Assembly: GCA_035610835.1 (NCBI GenBank)
Contig: CM069446.1
Span: 55,418,148 to 55,482,147 of the forward strand
DNA: 64,000 nucleotides
DNA from: Ophiura sarsii
Taxonomy: Eukaryota; Echinodermata; Ophiuroidea; Amphilepidida; Ophiuridae
Direction of reading: 5' to 3'
Below are positions 1 through 42,536 of this stretch, piece after piece. Position 1 is the stretch's first letter. Each line of letters begins with the position of its first letter. Made by a program: the position numbers and the translations under genes. The notes beneath the pieces were generated by a model. That model saw only the letters and a program-made list of their open reading frames with translations, had not been told where the DNA came from and ran no database searches.

Positions 1-316
1 ATGTGACCGGTCACAATTATCGTCATATGTGATAACAACGATGTGCTCGCACATCATACCATTTCACATCACTATTTTTGTGAGGTTTTTTGAAGACTGC
101 AATGGCAGCAAAATGAATCCCTTCATCTGTCATCATAAAGACAACCGCAGCTCATACTGTTTTCGATGGAACTGTGCTAAAAATGTGTTTATCTAACTCT
201 GGGAAGCGAGTGACGTCAGAGGCTTATTCTAGTGTTCACCACGGCATTCGCACACAAGATACAGCGTATCATCATTGGAATACACTTGCAATAAGATGAA
301 CAAAGAATACAGCCTG
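1..316. other. Window start, no gene seen
   Basis: Opens with the palindrome TGTGACCGGTCACA, which resembles the end motif of family-G MITEs. Otherwise nothing recognisable. Confidence 0.5.
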
Positions 317-949
317 TATATGAAGAGGTATTTTGCAAAAGGGCCTACATCCACTTTGGCTCTTATTGAGAAAAAGTCAAAAAACTGTTTCTAAATATTC
401 AAGTTGAGCAATTGAAAAACTGAATGGATTATGAAAGAGGTACACTACATACTAATTGAAATTGAAATAAATTTTAAATGTGCTAGTTTTAATTTTTTTT
501 TAAATCATGTTTACATTTTTTGAAAATTTGGATGTAGGCCCTTTTGCAACAAAACTCCATCTGTTTGTACATAAAGAAAAAATACCACACACAAAAAATC
601 ATTTATTTTAATCATTTCAAATAAATAAGTTTGATATTGAAATGTATAGGTCACAATCATGTTTCAAGGAAATAAAGTCATTTTTTTTCAAAAATACCTA
701 CATCTCATTGTAAACAGCCATTGAAGTTGTTGTTTTGTTGCAAAAGGGCCTGTATCCCGATTTAATTCTGGATACAGGCCCTTTTGCAACAAAACAACAA
801 TTTCAATGGCTGTTTACAATGAGATGTAGGTCTTTTTGAAAAAAATGACTTTGTTTCCTTGAAACATATGATTTTTCCCTATACATTTCTATATCAAACT
901 CATTTTTTGAAAAAATGCACCATAGCCCTTTTGCAAAATACCTCTTCAT
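317..949. repeat. Nested inverted repeats with GGGCCTACATCC motifs
   Basis: Outer inverted pair: TATGAAGAGGTATTTTGCAA (near 320) and its complement (near 940). Inner pair: TTGCAAAAGGGCCTACATCC (334-353) and its complement (529-548). A perfect-looking palindrome at 659-868 sits inside. Confidence 0.8.
659..868. repeat. 210-bp palindrome with 12-bp spacer
   Basis: Arms of about 99 bp (659-757 and 770-868) differ at only a few positions. The spacer is CGATTTAATTCT. The arms include GTAAACAGCCATTGAAGTTG and GGGCCTGTATCC. Confidence 0.9.
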
Positions 950-963
950 ATAAAGATCATTGT

Positions 964-1194
964 TTAACACTTTCCACACATGGTTTTACCAAATACAAAA
1001 CAGATTTTTCAAAAACCTTTCCCAAATTCCAAAGTCTATCTCAAGGATCACTGAACCAATACTAGGCATGTTTGTACTTATTTTAAGGCATTTTTCATGG
1101 TGATTCCAAATATGTTAATGAAATTCAATGATTTTGACATTATGTGAAATTTTGGAATGTCGTCTGCAAACGCCTGCCTCATGGAAAGTGTTAA
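964..1194. mobile_element. Family-A MITE (TTAACACTTTCCAC ends)
   Basis: About 230 bp, ends TTAACACTTTCCACACATGG and CATGGAAAGTGTTAA. Shared core CTCAAGGATCACTGAACCAA and CATGGTGATTCCAAATATG. Other copies: 8875-9315, 22146-22362 (ends decayed) and 31360-31601. Confidence 0.8.
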
Positions 1195-2337
1195 TTGGAA
1201 TTTTGTTTTGACTTTGAATGAATTGGATCCGAAAGTATTTATACCAGTTGACCTTTTTAATAAAAAGTTTTTAAATTAGCGAAAGCTCTTGTAATATATT
1301 TGGAATTAAATTATTGCCTAACAGAACACACGCTTTCTGTAATATATATTTGAAACTTAAATTATTGTCTCCAAAAATTTGGATAATGAAGTGATACCAA
1401 ACACACCATATCATCTCCCAAGGGCAGGGTTCAATGATATGTGTACATTATACACACATGTTGCACTCCCGGTATCATTTATGGACACTGAGAAATGGTT
1501 TACATACCCGTCATACACATGGGTATTGATTTGTGTCATTATTGGTAATTACCCAGCCAGTGTTTTGATTACCTCGTTGAGAGCAGAAAACAATGTCCTT
1601 ATAAAGATCGGAAGAATTGGTTTCTGTGGTCTTTTTCGATACTGTCACGTCCCAATTTATGTATGGTAATATAAATATGTGTTAAAAATAGAAAATGTGT
1701 TTTATAGGTAACGAGCCTTCAAGACATTCATTGTCCCCTGTCTAGAAAAAGCAATTCACCGTAAATCTCTCTATATTTGTTATTAAAGTAAGTTATTGTC
1801 CGAAGGAGAGAAAAAAATCCCAGTTCAACTGTTTTCAGTTCGGCACTCGTAGATGAAATATATCGCCCTATTTATAATATATGAAGCAAATGAATGCTGA
1901 AATTATTTAAAACACAGAATGATCATGAAATAGTTGGAAAATTTTTATCACCGTTACTGATGCCCTGTAAACTATTGACATCACCGTTGCCTGATGTCGC
2001 CATGGAAATGGTCTAACAAAGCTTATTTATTGTTGTGAATAAGAGCATAAAGTTGAAAAATAGGCGATACACAAAGTATTTCTAGTATTTAAATGTTTGC
2101 GTGCATGATGGATGGTTGGAAGAGATGCGATGCACTGAGTATGTTTGATTTATGTATAGAAAACTCACAGAATATACACAATTTGTGACCATTTGCGACC
2201 AAATCAGTACTGTTTTATTTATTGAGTGGTTTGTGCAGAAAAGTGCTGTATGCGATAGCTGCCTTGTGTTTGATTTGGTTGGTAAGCTGTGCAATTAAAG
2301 GCAGCTATTTTAGCTTTGGAACAGGAGGAAGGCTCAA
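1195..2337. other. Intergenic DNA, nothing recognised
   Basis: AT-rich. The 96-codon frame at 1379-1669 has no recognisable motif and begins in non-coding-looking DNA. Confidence 0.5.
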
Positions 2338-2704
2338 TTAAAAGTGTATGTTCCTATCACTTTTTGGGGGCTATGGTTTTCTTTTCACATCAAGATATTT
2401 TGATATCAGAAGCATCCCCATATTTTTCTCGTTATGTCTGTAAAATCTTAGGGTCCAAAAATGATCCATTTAGAAATTATAAGCTAAAAATGTGGTGAAT
2501 TACTGCCCAAGGTGGTTAACCACCAGCCAGTTTGTGTACTTCTCAATTGGCAACTTTTGTGTGACCTTGTGCTTCTAAAATAAGAACCATTGGAGTTATG
2601 CAACTCAAAATTTAGAATGCTACCATTTTAAGGATGACCTTTCATGTCAAATAGAGAACATAAAGTTGAACAATTGGGCCAGGAATCAGAACATCTACCT
2701 TTAA
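2338..2704. mobile_element. Family-C MITE (TTAAAGGTAGATG ends)
   Basis: 367 bp, ends TTAAAAGTGTATGTTCC and GAACATCTACCTTTAA, with a palindromic centre GGTGGTTAACCACC. Other copies: 29028-29382, 46216-47365 (interrupted) and 62068-62425. The open frame at 2289-2498 is inside it and is not a gene. Confidence 0.75.
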
Positions 2705-3285
2705 TTGATACACTGGTAAATTACATAATAGATATCTCGCATAGGGCAGCTATGGCATAGAGGGCTTAGTGCATTTTACCATCAATATTTCCTAATGCAT
2801 GTATCGCCGTTAAAAATAAATACTGCTGTATGGTATGTTTTGGCTCTATGGAAACCATTGGCACGCACCAGCCTCATTCCTAGTGCACAGTTCAACCAGT
2901 CAATATTGTTTTACATGTAACTGATGAACTATGCATTTTGATTTTAGGCTGATTCTGTCAGATTTATTGAAATGTGCTAATGTTGTCAAGTTAAAACCTA
3001 AGCATGTACCAGCCTCATTCCAAGTGCACAGTTCAGTTGGTTGATATTTCATACATGAAACAAGTGAACAGTTCATCCTTGTGATTGGAATCATGTGGCG
3101 TTAAATTCAGAGCTAAATTGGTCACAGGCAGGGAACAGTAATAGTTGCATCCACATCATCCAAATAATGAATTGCATAGCATTGTCCCAAATTTGGGCCC
3201 ATGGTATTATCTTGGTCTTGATTGGTCAAATTAGACCTTTTGTGCAACAATTTGATTTTAGGATAAATAGAAATTTCAAATAGTT

Positions 3286-3560
3286 TATTATTTTGGTCAC
3301 GGTTTGAACACCTTCAAATTTAATATATGGATTCCTTTAACTGGATATTTTGTGGATAGTTGGAGATAAAGCAAAATATAATTATTTTGGTCACGGCTTG
3401 AACACCCATCAAATTTAATATATGGATTCCTTTAACTGGATATTTTGTGGATAGTTGGAGATAAAGCAAAATATAATTATTTTTGTCACGGTTTGAACAC
3501 CCATCAAATTTAATATATGGATTCCTTAAACTGGATTGATTGGAGATAGAGCAACTTCCT
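3286..3560. repeat. Minisatellite, 94-95 bp unit, about 2.8 copies
   Basis: Three consecutive units start TTATTTTGGTCACGG and contain ATATGGATTCCTTTAACTGG and TGGATAGTTGGAGATAAAGC. The third is shortened. Confidence 0.85.
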
Positions 3561-5024
3561 TGGCTGTAGAAGTGAATCTCTCCGTAGTTTTCACCAAAAG
3601 GAATATATAAATCAAGTTTTTTTTAAAAATGCTGGATTTAATTTGTGATGTGATTGGTGCTGTCTATCTGTTTGCTGGCTTGTTCTGTTATGGTCTATTT
3701 CACACGTCTTGTTAAGTATCGGACACACACAAAAACTTGTTCAGCTCTGTAAAGGTTAGGTAACTCATAGGGGAGGTGGAGGGACGATTTGAGGGTAGGG
3801 GGGCCATAATAGGGGAGGATATTAGTTTATTATAGTACAAAGCATCTACAATGTATAAATCAAAATGTTGGGTTCAGGTGAAGTTCCAATTTTGAGATTA
3901 ATTTTTATCAATAAAAAAGTCAATTTTGTGCACTGGTCAAAGGTCATCAGAATTTAGAGGTCATCTGAAGTCGAAATGTCATCTGGGATTAGTTTAACAT
4001 TTGATCCCAATACTAGGAGCTATTGCAAGTAAGGCTTATCGAATCCAAATTTTGCATCAATTTTTGTGTGTGTCGGGTCGTTAACACGGACTGAAAACTC
4101 ACCTGTACTTGTGTTTGTGAAAAGTAGCCAAATCTTACAAATATTCCACAATATTCTATAGTATATTTATGCTCGCTATCACCTAGTATTATTTATGGCT
4201 GGCAGACTGGCTGGTTAGGTCAAAGCCACTAGACTAGAATAATTTCTACAACAAAACCTATTTTGATGACAGGAGGGAAGTATAAGGCGCTGCCCTCTTT
4301 GTTAGCAATGTATTGGCCTGCATTTTGTACTTGTTGATGATGCAGGCGATTTTTAAAACAAAAATTGTCAAAAAATGATGATAAAATATATATTGTAAGA
4401 TAGCCACAATGATACACCTTAATAATTATTATGAAGTATGACAATGTGTTGTTTTTAAAGCATTTCTCATACCACAATGGTGTATTTTGAACATTTTTTT
4501 CCTCTAAATATGGTCGTGGAGAGGACGGAAAGATGGAATGAAATTTGCCGCATTTTCTTTCATAGATGTTTTACGCATTGCCGATGTGGTTTTTGAAGAT
4601 AGTTGCCGCGCCGTCGTCGTTGAAGAAGAACGGCGTTGAAATGTCTTCTCTATATTTACACGATAGTATTGTATTTGCAATTTTGTTGGTTTTATGTCGG
4701 GGGCGCACAGCGAGTCATGATAATATGACGAAAACTGAGCTGTGTTCCAAAATTTTGTGTACAATCCAATTTTTTTGAATACGGTATGTAATTTATATGC
4801 ACTTGTGTAAGATAAAAAAAGACACGACTGCGCTATTCCTGAAAATTTAAGATGTTGTGGGTGTACAGGTTGGTCGTCGCAGGATCGAGGCGTAACAATG
4901 TTGTCGTCCGAGTCCCGAGTCTAGTTAAATTTTTTTTCCTTCCCAATTTTTTGTTGTCTGTTTGTCTGCAGATTGTATGTAAACACGTAGTTAGTATCAT
5001 CCGGTGAGATGGATGGTAGGTGAG
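3561..5024. other. Intergenic DNA, nothing recognised
   Basis: Overlapping frames on both strands at 4504-4778 lie in a slightly GC-richer patch with several CGs but show no known motif. Confidence 0.45.
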
Positions 5025-5270
5025 TTTGCCAATATCTTCAAATAGGGCTCCCATGCGGAGGGATATGCCACAAGGCAGCAATATGTTTTTTCAATTGCTA
5101 TATATTGTACAAATAATAGCTGCCTTGTGGGTTATAACCGTATGCCATACAAAACATGTCGTAAGGCAGCAATTTGTTTTTTGCAGTTGCTATACATTGT
5201 ATAAATAATAGCTGCTGTGAGTGTTGCATCATGGTTTGTCAGGAGACCTATTTGAGGGTGTTGCCGGTGT
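5025..5270. repeat. Palindromic element with internal tandem unit (GGCAGCAAT...ATAGCTGCC)
   Basis: Ends TTGCCAATATCTTCAAATAG and ATTTGAGGGTGTTGCCGG are roughly inverted. The middle holds two tandem units AGGCAGCAATATGTTTTTTC...AATAGCTGCC. The same type of element, cleaner, occurs at 46027-46176. Confidence 0.65.
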
Positions 5271-5453
5271 TTTTTTGTAGTTCTTGTATAGGTAGACCAT
5301 CTTCCTTATTGTACGAATGAACATGTCCAACAAATGGTTTATATACTGATGTCTAGCAATGAAGAGTGTATATAAAACAAAAAATCTTCAGAATTCATCT
5401 GGTGTCTCGTTTGTATTTTATTTGTCTGGTATTTTATAGTGTGTAGAGCAATA

Positions 5454-5678
5454 TTAGGCCAAATTATTTGTTTGTCTCAAAGCTCCCGCGCGTGTTAGTT
5501 TATTGATGCGCATTAGAAAAACAAAAATCTGATTAAATCCCAAAATTTCACCGATTTTTCAGATTTTCATTGATCACATCATCTTAAATACAAAAGTTCA
5601 CTTTTACAAGGATTTCAATATTTTATATTTAAAAAAATAAAAAAACTTGAAAAAAAAACGCAATTTAATTTGGCCTTA
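5454..5678. mobile_element. Family-D MITE, diverged copy
   Basis: TTAGGCC ... TTTGTCTCAAAGCTCCCGCG at the left and a shortened right end AATTTGGCCTTA. The interior TTCACCGATTTTTCAGATTT matches the other copies. Confidence 0.7.
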
Positions 5679-5863
5679 TGTGATCTTTTTTAAGACTTTT
5701 GCACATTATTATTTTCTCATTCATAATGATGTGTGACTCTCATGCAAGACTTTCGTGGGTCCTATTGCATAAAACTTGACATTCATCTTAAGAATAGTTA
5801 TTCTTACGTTTTCAGCTCTTTAGGGAGATTGTTTTAAGAATTTTTGAGTTGATCTTCATGATA

Positions 5864-6420
5864 TACAGGGCGAGTCAAAAAAAGTGTACTCTGATTGAAA
5901 AAATAAATAAAAAATATTTCTGACCCCAAAATTAGGCAACCAATATTATAATTTAATCAATTACGCCATTTATCTGCTATTATCGGCAAAAAGAATCACG
6001 GCAATAAATGGTACCGTTTTGTAGAAATGAATATTTCTGTAAAATAACTGAATTTTGAAACCGAACAAATTTGTGATTTCATGCTCAATGAGCACTTAAT
6101 GTGTACTAGGATTAACATGTAAAGGATTAAACAGTCTATTTATTAAACCAATAATAGCCTTGTTCAGATTTTCTGCCGTAGACTACCGTAGTACTTGAAG
6201 ACTTTAGAACCTTTTGTCAGGACTCTAATTTGTTATTGCCGCCACTTTTGTTCAAATACGCGTAAAATGAGTTTCTCTTACCCAATTCTAACCAAATAAA
6301 ATTATTATTAAAGCTAATTAATAGGTCTTGTTTACCATTAAAATAATTTGGGTGACAAATGCTCATATTTCTTTTTAAAAATCCTTCAAGTTGAGTACAC
6401 TTTTTTTTACTCACCCTGTA
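5864..6420. mobile_element. Mariner-like non-autonomous element
   Basis: 557 bp, ends TACAGGGCGAGTCAAAAAAA and the complement of TACAGGGTGAGTAAAAAAAA, flanked by TA. Both ends continue into a matching AGTGTACTC. The interior is non-coding. Confidence 0.75.
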
Positions 6421-7392
6421 TAGACCAGACCCTAGGTACGAATTTAGAACTTGGCATGACTTAATGAAGCTCAACTTGGGAATAATTGTTACCAGCAGCG
6501 TTCGTGATAACCGGTGTCGCATCGCGAAATGCTCCACACTTTTGAAGTATTGCTATTCAATTACACAAATGTGTAGCTAAAAGTGTGATGCAAGAAGATT
6601 CCCTACTTGATATTTGATCACGTTCCATCAAAGCCAAACCTATTACTAGAAAAAAAAATGCTATACAAAATTTGTGAATTGCTACACAAAACTAATAGTG
6701 CATCGCACTTTTTGCTACACAAAAAAAATGCTGGAAATTGAACGCTGGTTACCAGGCTTAGAGTTATGCAATAGGGCCCTGGACTTGACTGTATTTTCCG
6801 TGATAATACATCTTCACAATGGAAATCTGCTTCCAATTTAAGGAATTTTCACCGTATTTTTGTTCGATTTTCATTATAAAAAGCATTTTGCAGGGGTGTG
6901 TGTACAGTTGCAATTGTAGACAGAAATGCTACAAATGACGAAAACACTCCGATAATACAGTTTATTTTAACCCATTTAAGCGTATTGCTCTCTAACGGAC
7001 AAGATATTTTAGTGGCATAATTCTGTTATACCCTACACACCAACATCGGTAGTATGCGTCGTTCTTAAAGATCATGCACTATGAATACCTCTGTGAAGGT
7101 TGTAAAACGTTAAAAGATGGAATTTTTAGTGAAAAACATTGAAAACTAGCCCAAATATCTACCAGGTGAGATATCTCCATGGGGCCACATATTTTTAAAA
7201 TGTTGTTTACATGCAAAGAGAAAATGACCGCCCCCCCCTCTGAAATGGTTATTCCATCAAATAAACTTACTCCCTCTGAAATAAAAAAGGCTGGTCCATC
7301 AAATACACAGTAAAGTCGCAAATTCAAACGCATGTGCGGACGGTTTTCGATGAGGTAATCAACTGAGCCTATATATTTAGGCGGTATACTGC
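6421..7392. other. Intergenic DNA, nothing recognised
   Basis: Short minus-strand frames only; a C run near 7240. No repeat family assigned. Confidence 0.45.
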
Positions 7393-7462
7393 GCCAACGA
7401 GTAGCCGAGTGCTGTGGCTTGCGTAGGGGGTCCCTGGGTCGATCCCCAGTCAGGTCGCGGCG
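7393..7462 (+). mobile_element. tRNA-derived SINE head
   Basis: GAGTAGCCGAGTGCTGTGGC resembles a pol III A box, and GGGTCGATCCCCAG a B box, at tRNA-like spacing. It does not fold into a full tRNA. The related sequence at 39345-39425 (minus) shares TGGCTTG and GGGTCCCTGG(A/G)TCGAT. Confidence 0.5.
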
Positions 7463-7885
7463 ATTTATTTGTCCATTTTTCTTTCAAATTAAGCTATCGG
7501 TTAAAAACCTGGTTGGGGTTACAAATCAGTTTGAAGACACTCCTCCCTCACACAATGTAAGTTTAGTGTTTAGTGACACACTTTCCAACTATTTATTAAT
7601 AGTCTACAAATTGGTCATGACATTACATTATCTCAGTTCAACTTGTATGAATACATACACAATAAATACAACAAAATACCCTTTTAAGGGAGGAATGCTT
7701 ATTAAACATTTGACTTGCAGTCTATTTTCTCTACAAGAAAAACAGTATACCCTGCTTTAGAGTATGTTAACCATATAATAGAATCCTACTGTTCTAGCAA
7801 TTTTGACATCTACTTTGGTAAAGCGTGTCAGATGTTTGAAGCATTTCAATTAAACAATTTTGATAGGATTGAATCTAACATAATT

Positions 7886-8138
7886 ATGTAACCAGTCGCA
7901 TCAAAATGGAAATGTTGTCGGCAAACACAGTTTTGAAATAGAAGCTAATAAATTTGTTGAAAAAATAAAAATAATAGTAAACAACATGGTTCTTGAAATT
8001 ATATCTTGTGCTTCCAAAGTCCGCTTTCCTTCAACATTGTATCATTTTAAAGCTTAGAATGTGCTCTTTCAGCTGATATGTGTAACTCAAATTGGAGTGT
8101 TGCCTCCAACATTTCCATTTTGATGTGACGGGTCACAT
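7886..8138. mobile_element. Family-G MITE (GTCACATCAAAA ends)
   Basis: ACCAGTCGCATCAAAATGGA at the left and TTTTGATGTGACGGGTCACA at the right. Core TTCAACATTGTATCATTTTA. Related copies: 17026-17290, 36931-37245 (with a nested insertion), and a partial one near 22755-22935. Confidence 0.65.
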
Positions 8139-8681
8139 ACAGGGAGAGTCTAAAATGCATTAGTGGAAAGAAGCCATCTTGTTTTCAAAATCAAGTTGAT
8201 TTTTGCATTTTTTAAACGTTATAAGGAATAACATAATTGTATGAAGTCCACGAGACACCCAAAACATGCATAAGATTGCAAAATGCATCTCGCATTAAAA
8301 TTTGAAAATTCAAGAAATTTGTGATGTAGTTGGAATTTAATGCATCCTTTCTTTTTTACGTGGGAGATAAAAAAATAATCAATTTACATAACCTGTGCTA
8401 TGAATTGCTTATGTTCTAAATTTGAATAAAAATGATTTTTTTTTTTTACAATTTTTTGTTGGCGGGATATTCAAATGTGAACACGAAATGTGTAAATTAG
8501 GTTGTGCAGCATAGGGGTTCTCCAAAGTCAAATGAAAAATGTGATCGACTTCATTTTTTCACATAAAGATAGGAACAAATATATAATTCTTGCAAGGTTT
8601 ATAAAGTTTCAAATTCAACTTGGTTTTGAAAACAAGATGGCTTCTTTCCACTATTGCAGGGTTTTTTTTACTCACCCTGTA
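8138..8681. mobile_element. Second mariner-like non-autonomous element
   Basis: Ends TACAGGGAGAGTCTAAAA and TTTACTCACCCTGTA, with a longer inner inverted match (AAAGAAGCCATCTTGTTTTC and its complement). It abuts a family-G MITE at 8138. The two short frames at its right end are not genes. Confidence 0.7.
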
Positions 8682-8874
8682 TTGTAAAGCCATTTACCTA
8701 ATGTTTACATTCCAAACCTTCCTCTGCATAAAAAAAACCTCCACATCAACCGAAGAAGAGCAGGTCTGGTTACAGATCAAGATTACACACCAACAGGGAT
8801 CGCACAATGAGGCAACACAACTACTGCAAGTTTCACAACCCAAACAAACATAAGAAGCCTCTACCTATTCCACC

Positions 8875-9315
8875 TTAACACTTTTCATGCTGCTATTATG
8901 TTACCATATACAAAACATGTACTTTCAGGTCCGTATGCACAAACAATTAGACCGGGTCTAAAGTTAGTTAAAGTTAGACCTGGTCTAAGTGGGTTTTAGT
9001 TTTGTAAAATTCACACCTTTAATTACATTTCCTTCTCAAATTAGCTAACAAATTATAAAGCACAAAATGCAGAGGAAAACAGCTTTTGAGGCATGAATAA
9101 ATTTCACTTAGACCAGGTCTAACTTTAGACCCGGTCTAACTCTTTTGTGCATACGGAACTCAAAGTCGATCTCAAGATTTACTGAATCAATACTAGGCAT
9201 ATTTCTTATTTCAATGCATTTCACATGATGATTCCAAATATAATAATGAAATGCAACACATTTGGTGAAATTATGGAATGTCGTTTGCAGACACCTGCCG
9301 CGTGGAAAGTATTAA
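8875..9315. mobile_element. Family-A MITE split by a younger MITE (8931-9156)
   Basis: The outer family-A element runs from TTAACACTTTTCATGC to GCGTGGAAAGTATTAA. It is interrupted by a 226-bp element with ends CCGTATGCACAAACAATTAG and GTGCATACGG that repeats AGACC(C/T)GGTCTAA in both arms. Confidence 0.8.
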
Positions 9316-9472
9316 GATTACCTAAATCCTAGTTAATTAAAGACAGATGACACAGAATGGCAACCAATTGTCAAACTGATGGGAGACGCAAGGCAAAGCT
9401 TGGCAAGATATGAGACGAAATTTGATATAACAAGATTGATCTTTAACCTTGGTTGTGGATATCCCTGGCTCG

Positions 9473-10448
9473 TACTGTAAAACCACTTAATTTCGTGAGG
9501 GATTTAATTTTGCGAATTTCGCGAGGTATGTGGATTTGCGAGATTAAATACCCGCAAAACTGAAATTTTGCATTGAAAGTAACAGTAAAACTTCCAGATT
9601 CGCGAAATTGAATGCCCACTAAAATAGCAGTAATTTTAAATTCGCGAATGTCAAGTTCAAGATCTAGGGTTGTGATAATGAAAGTGTTAATTCTTTAATA
9701 AACTTTTTTTTAAGAGTGTTAACGGTAAACCATTATATGCAAATCAGGCATATGAATATTCAGATTGTAAACTTGTAATACCAAATAAGGTATCACAGAA
9801 ATTGTTTACCTGGCCCGGTGAAGAAGTGAAGAAATTGCCCAGCTCCACCCAGAGGCAAATTACCACTCTCGATGTGCTGTGCTGTGATTGGTCAATACAT
9901 AAAGTGCTCAACAAAAGAAAGTCATACACTTTGTTTAGGTCCTTTAGAGTAACTTCCGATTATTTGATGAGCACCATTAAAAGAAAATTAGTCACTTTTC
10001 AAAAGTCACATTTTCAACACACGCAGCGCAAGCCGCGAGAAAATGCTGTGCGTGGCACTTGAATGGCCGAGAATGAAATGGATATTGATCACACATTTGA
10101 TTATGAACAGGTAACATGTGGTCTTTTCTTCCCGCGTAGTGTATTGAAAATGTGACTTTTGAAAAAATATTAATTTTATTTAAATGGTGCTAATCATGGT
10201 TTATCTTTGTTGTTAGGTGGCAATTTTGGTATCAAATTGTGCCGGAATTGTGCCAGAAAGATTCATCCAAATGTCTATCTAGCCTGTTTAGTCAAAAGAT
10301 AATCGGAAGTCACTCTAAAGGACCTAAACAAAGTGTATGACTTTCTTTTGTTGAGCACTTTATTAGGTTAACAGGTAAACAATTTCTGTGATACTTTTCA
10401 TTATCACAGCGAAATTAAGTATTCGCAAAATTATAGTGTTTTACAGTA
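9473..10448. mobile_element. MITE (TACTGTAAAAC ends) split by a 603-bp palindromic insertion
   Basis: Outer ends TACTGTAAAACCACTTAAT and GTGTTTTACAGTA, with GCGAA/TTCGC-rich flanks (9473-9790 and 10394-10448). The insert 9791-10393 has inverted ends TATCACAGAAATTGTTTACC and its complement and further matching arm segments (AAAGAAAGTCATACACTTTG; AAAAGTCACATTTTCAA). The frame 9802-10062 lies in its left arm and is not a gene. Confidence 0.7.
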
Positions 10449-10835
10449 TTTGAAACTGATCAGACAATATCACTAAGTTAATTTATGGTCACAGCTCAAT
10501 AAAAATGTCGTCCGTTCTTGGCTTGGCACACATAAGACCCAGAATCATGTAGGAAGATAAGCAATAAGCTTTATCAAGACCAGCCAATGATCGTTCTTCG
10601 GACAATTAATTGTTGTGATGTTGAGTCTAATTCAGCCTTTAAAAACATCCAAAAAGATTGATCAATCATTGTATTCCCACAAATGTGTGCCCTTTTGGTA
10701 ATCAATCCTCAGTAGCAAAGTTACCTTGAACATGGGTTGACTTTTTTTTTAAACACCCGGTACACATAGTTGCCATTATAATGATTTGGTATGTGTAACA
10801 AATATTAATAATAAGCGCATAATGAAATCTGTTTC

Positions 10836-11066
10836 TATAGTTTGATCAGTTCCAAATTGGCAAGAAATATACGATTTTTATCTCTCTTCGCATGCAAAAG
10901 TAATCCAAGCGTATGTGGGCAATTATGGCCACACTTACATGGTTTTGGCTCAAGCATGCATCTTGAATATGATGCACAGTGCATGTATTCGCCTTCATGT
11001 GCGCCCGCATTCTTCTGTATTCATTCACTGCTGTAGCGTCGCCAATTTGGAACTGATCAAACTATA
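10836..11066. mobile_element. Family-B MITE (TATAGTTTGATCAGTTCC ends), best copy
   Basis: 231 bp with 28-bp inverted ends TATAGTTTGATCAGTTCCAA and its complement, and a GC-richer interior (CATGCGCCCGCAT-type). The open frames on both strands here are by-products of the inverted repeat. Other copies: 20480-20685, 21344-21505 (left part), 21690-21905, 36405-36816 (with insertion), 40990-41217 and 41458-41545 (left part). Confidence 0.8.
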
Positions 11067-11364
11067 GTAAGTGTGCAATTTGGCTAGATATTTGTCCAAA
11101 ACATTATGGCAGCAATTATATTTCTGTGTCTAGATTGATGTAGAAAATACATTTCAATCTAGATATCATTGAAAGTATTTCCTGCATGATCATAAATATT
11201 GTCTGTGAAACCATCTTCACATTGACTCCAAGTTATTACCATTCACAAAATATATTTCAGGAAATAAGGAAGAAAATACATCTAAATATCTAAAAAATAT
11301 AAGTTCTGCATTGTTTTTGTTAGAATTTTTTAGAATTTCAGAATTACAATTTCACGTTGCAACA

Positions 11365-41545
<30,181 letters not shown>

Positions 41546-42439
41546 TACGCAGGGGAGGGGGTGTGTATGGTTTTTTGGCAACCTTAAACACATATTTTAT
41601 GAAATAAGTATTAATGAGATCTGAAATGGCTTAGAGTACCTAAACTCCATGGGACTAGAAGAGAAAACCACATTTGACACCCAGCTATTTAAGCAAAATG
41701 CTGAGCAAAAATGTCAGAAACAATCGTGGAATTCAAGCAAAATATAAAGTTTGTGAACCTTGAAACGGCTTACAAATGCCCTCGGCGGGCACTTTAATTC
41801 AAAATTTTCTCGGAGCCCTTAAGCAGGCCCCGAACCCCACACCGCATTACATGTAGGTGTACCCAATACCCAAAATCAGGGACTAGAGACGGAAACCCAC
41901 CTTTGACACCCATCTATATTTCAGCAAAATTTAAATGACGGGCTCAAATTTTTATGCCCCCAATTTCTGGCCGTTTTCACTCCATTCAAAAGTAGGCCCT
42001 ACATTACTGCCTTGGAGAAAGTTAGTCCCCCTTTCAATTTGCCTTAAATTCCATGCCCTCTTCATTTATTATTTTGAGGCCTGCCCTTAAGCGGGCCCCG
42101 AACCCCACGCCTCATTAGGCATACCCAATACCCAACACCACCAGGGACTAAAGGTGGAAACTAGCTCTGTTTCATAGCTCTCAAACGTCGTGATACGACT
42201 CAGTATGAGAGCTATGAAAAGAAAGCATATGTTGGGACGTCGCCGATTTTCGTTTCTAGTTTGCCTATTTCTAGAACATTTGTATCCACTTACTTGGGTC
42301 ATGCATGTGCTATGTACTGTTATTACATCCTAGATACATTTTCAGCTCCATAAATGCTACTCAAAATGAAATATTAATGATATAAAATCGGCCCTAATCA
42401 CAGCGAAAATATGGAAAATATGCACCTCGTCAGCCACAG

Positions 42440-42500
42440 GAGGTTACGGTATGACGTCAATTTGCGGTCATTTACGATCGATTCGGAATAGTTTCAATTA
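42440..42500 (-). promoter_or_regulatory. Weak candidate for the GART promoter / 5' non-coding exon area
   Basis: A perfect CRE palindrome TGACGTCA at 42452-42459 sits in a CpG-containing stretch about 1 kb upstream of the acceptor of the ATG exon. Position is the main argument. Other CRE-like sites occur near 205 and 44052, and no start site can be proven from sequence. Confidence 0.15.
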
Positions 42501-42536
42501 GTCTCATTCCACGTTTTATTTCTCATGGGTGTATGC

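Noticed and set aside
1379..1669. 96-codon frame with a hydrophobic stretch
   Set aside because: No recognisable motif, no splice or promoter context, and close to the length expected by chance in 64 kb.
7393..7462. A true tRNA gene
   Set aside because: A- and B-box-like motifs are there, but the arms do not pair into a cloverleaf; a SINE head fits better.
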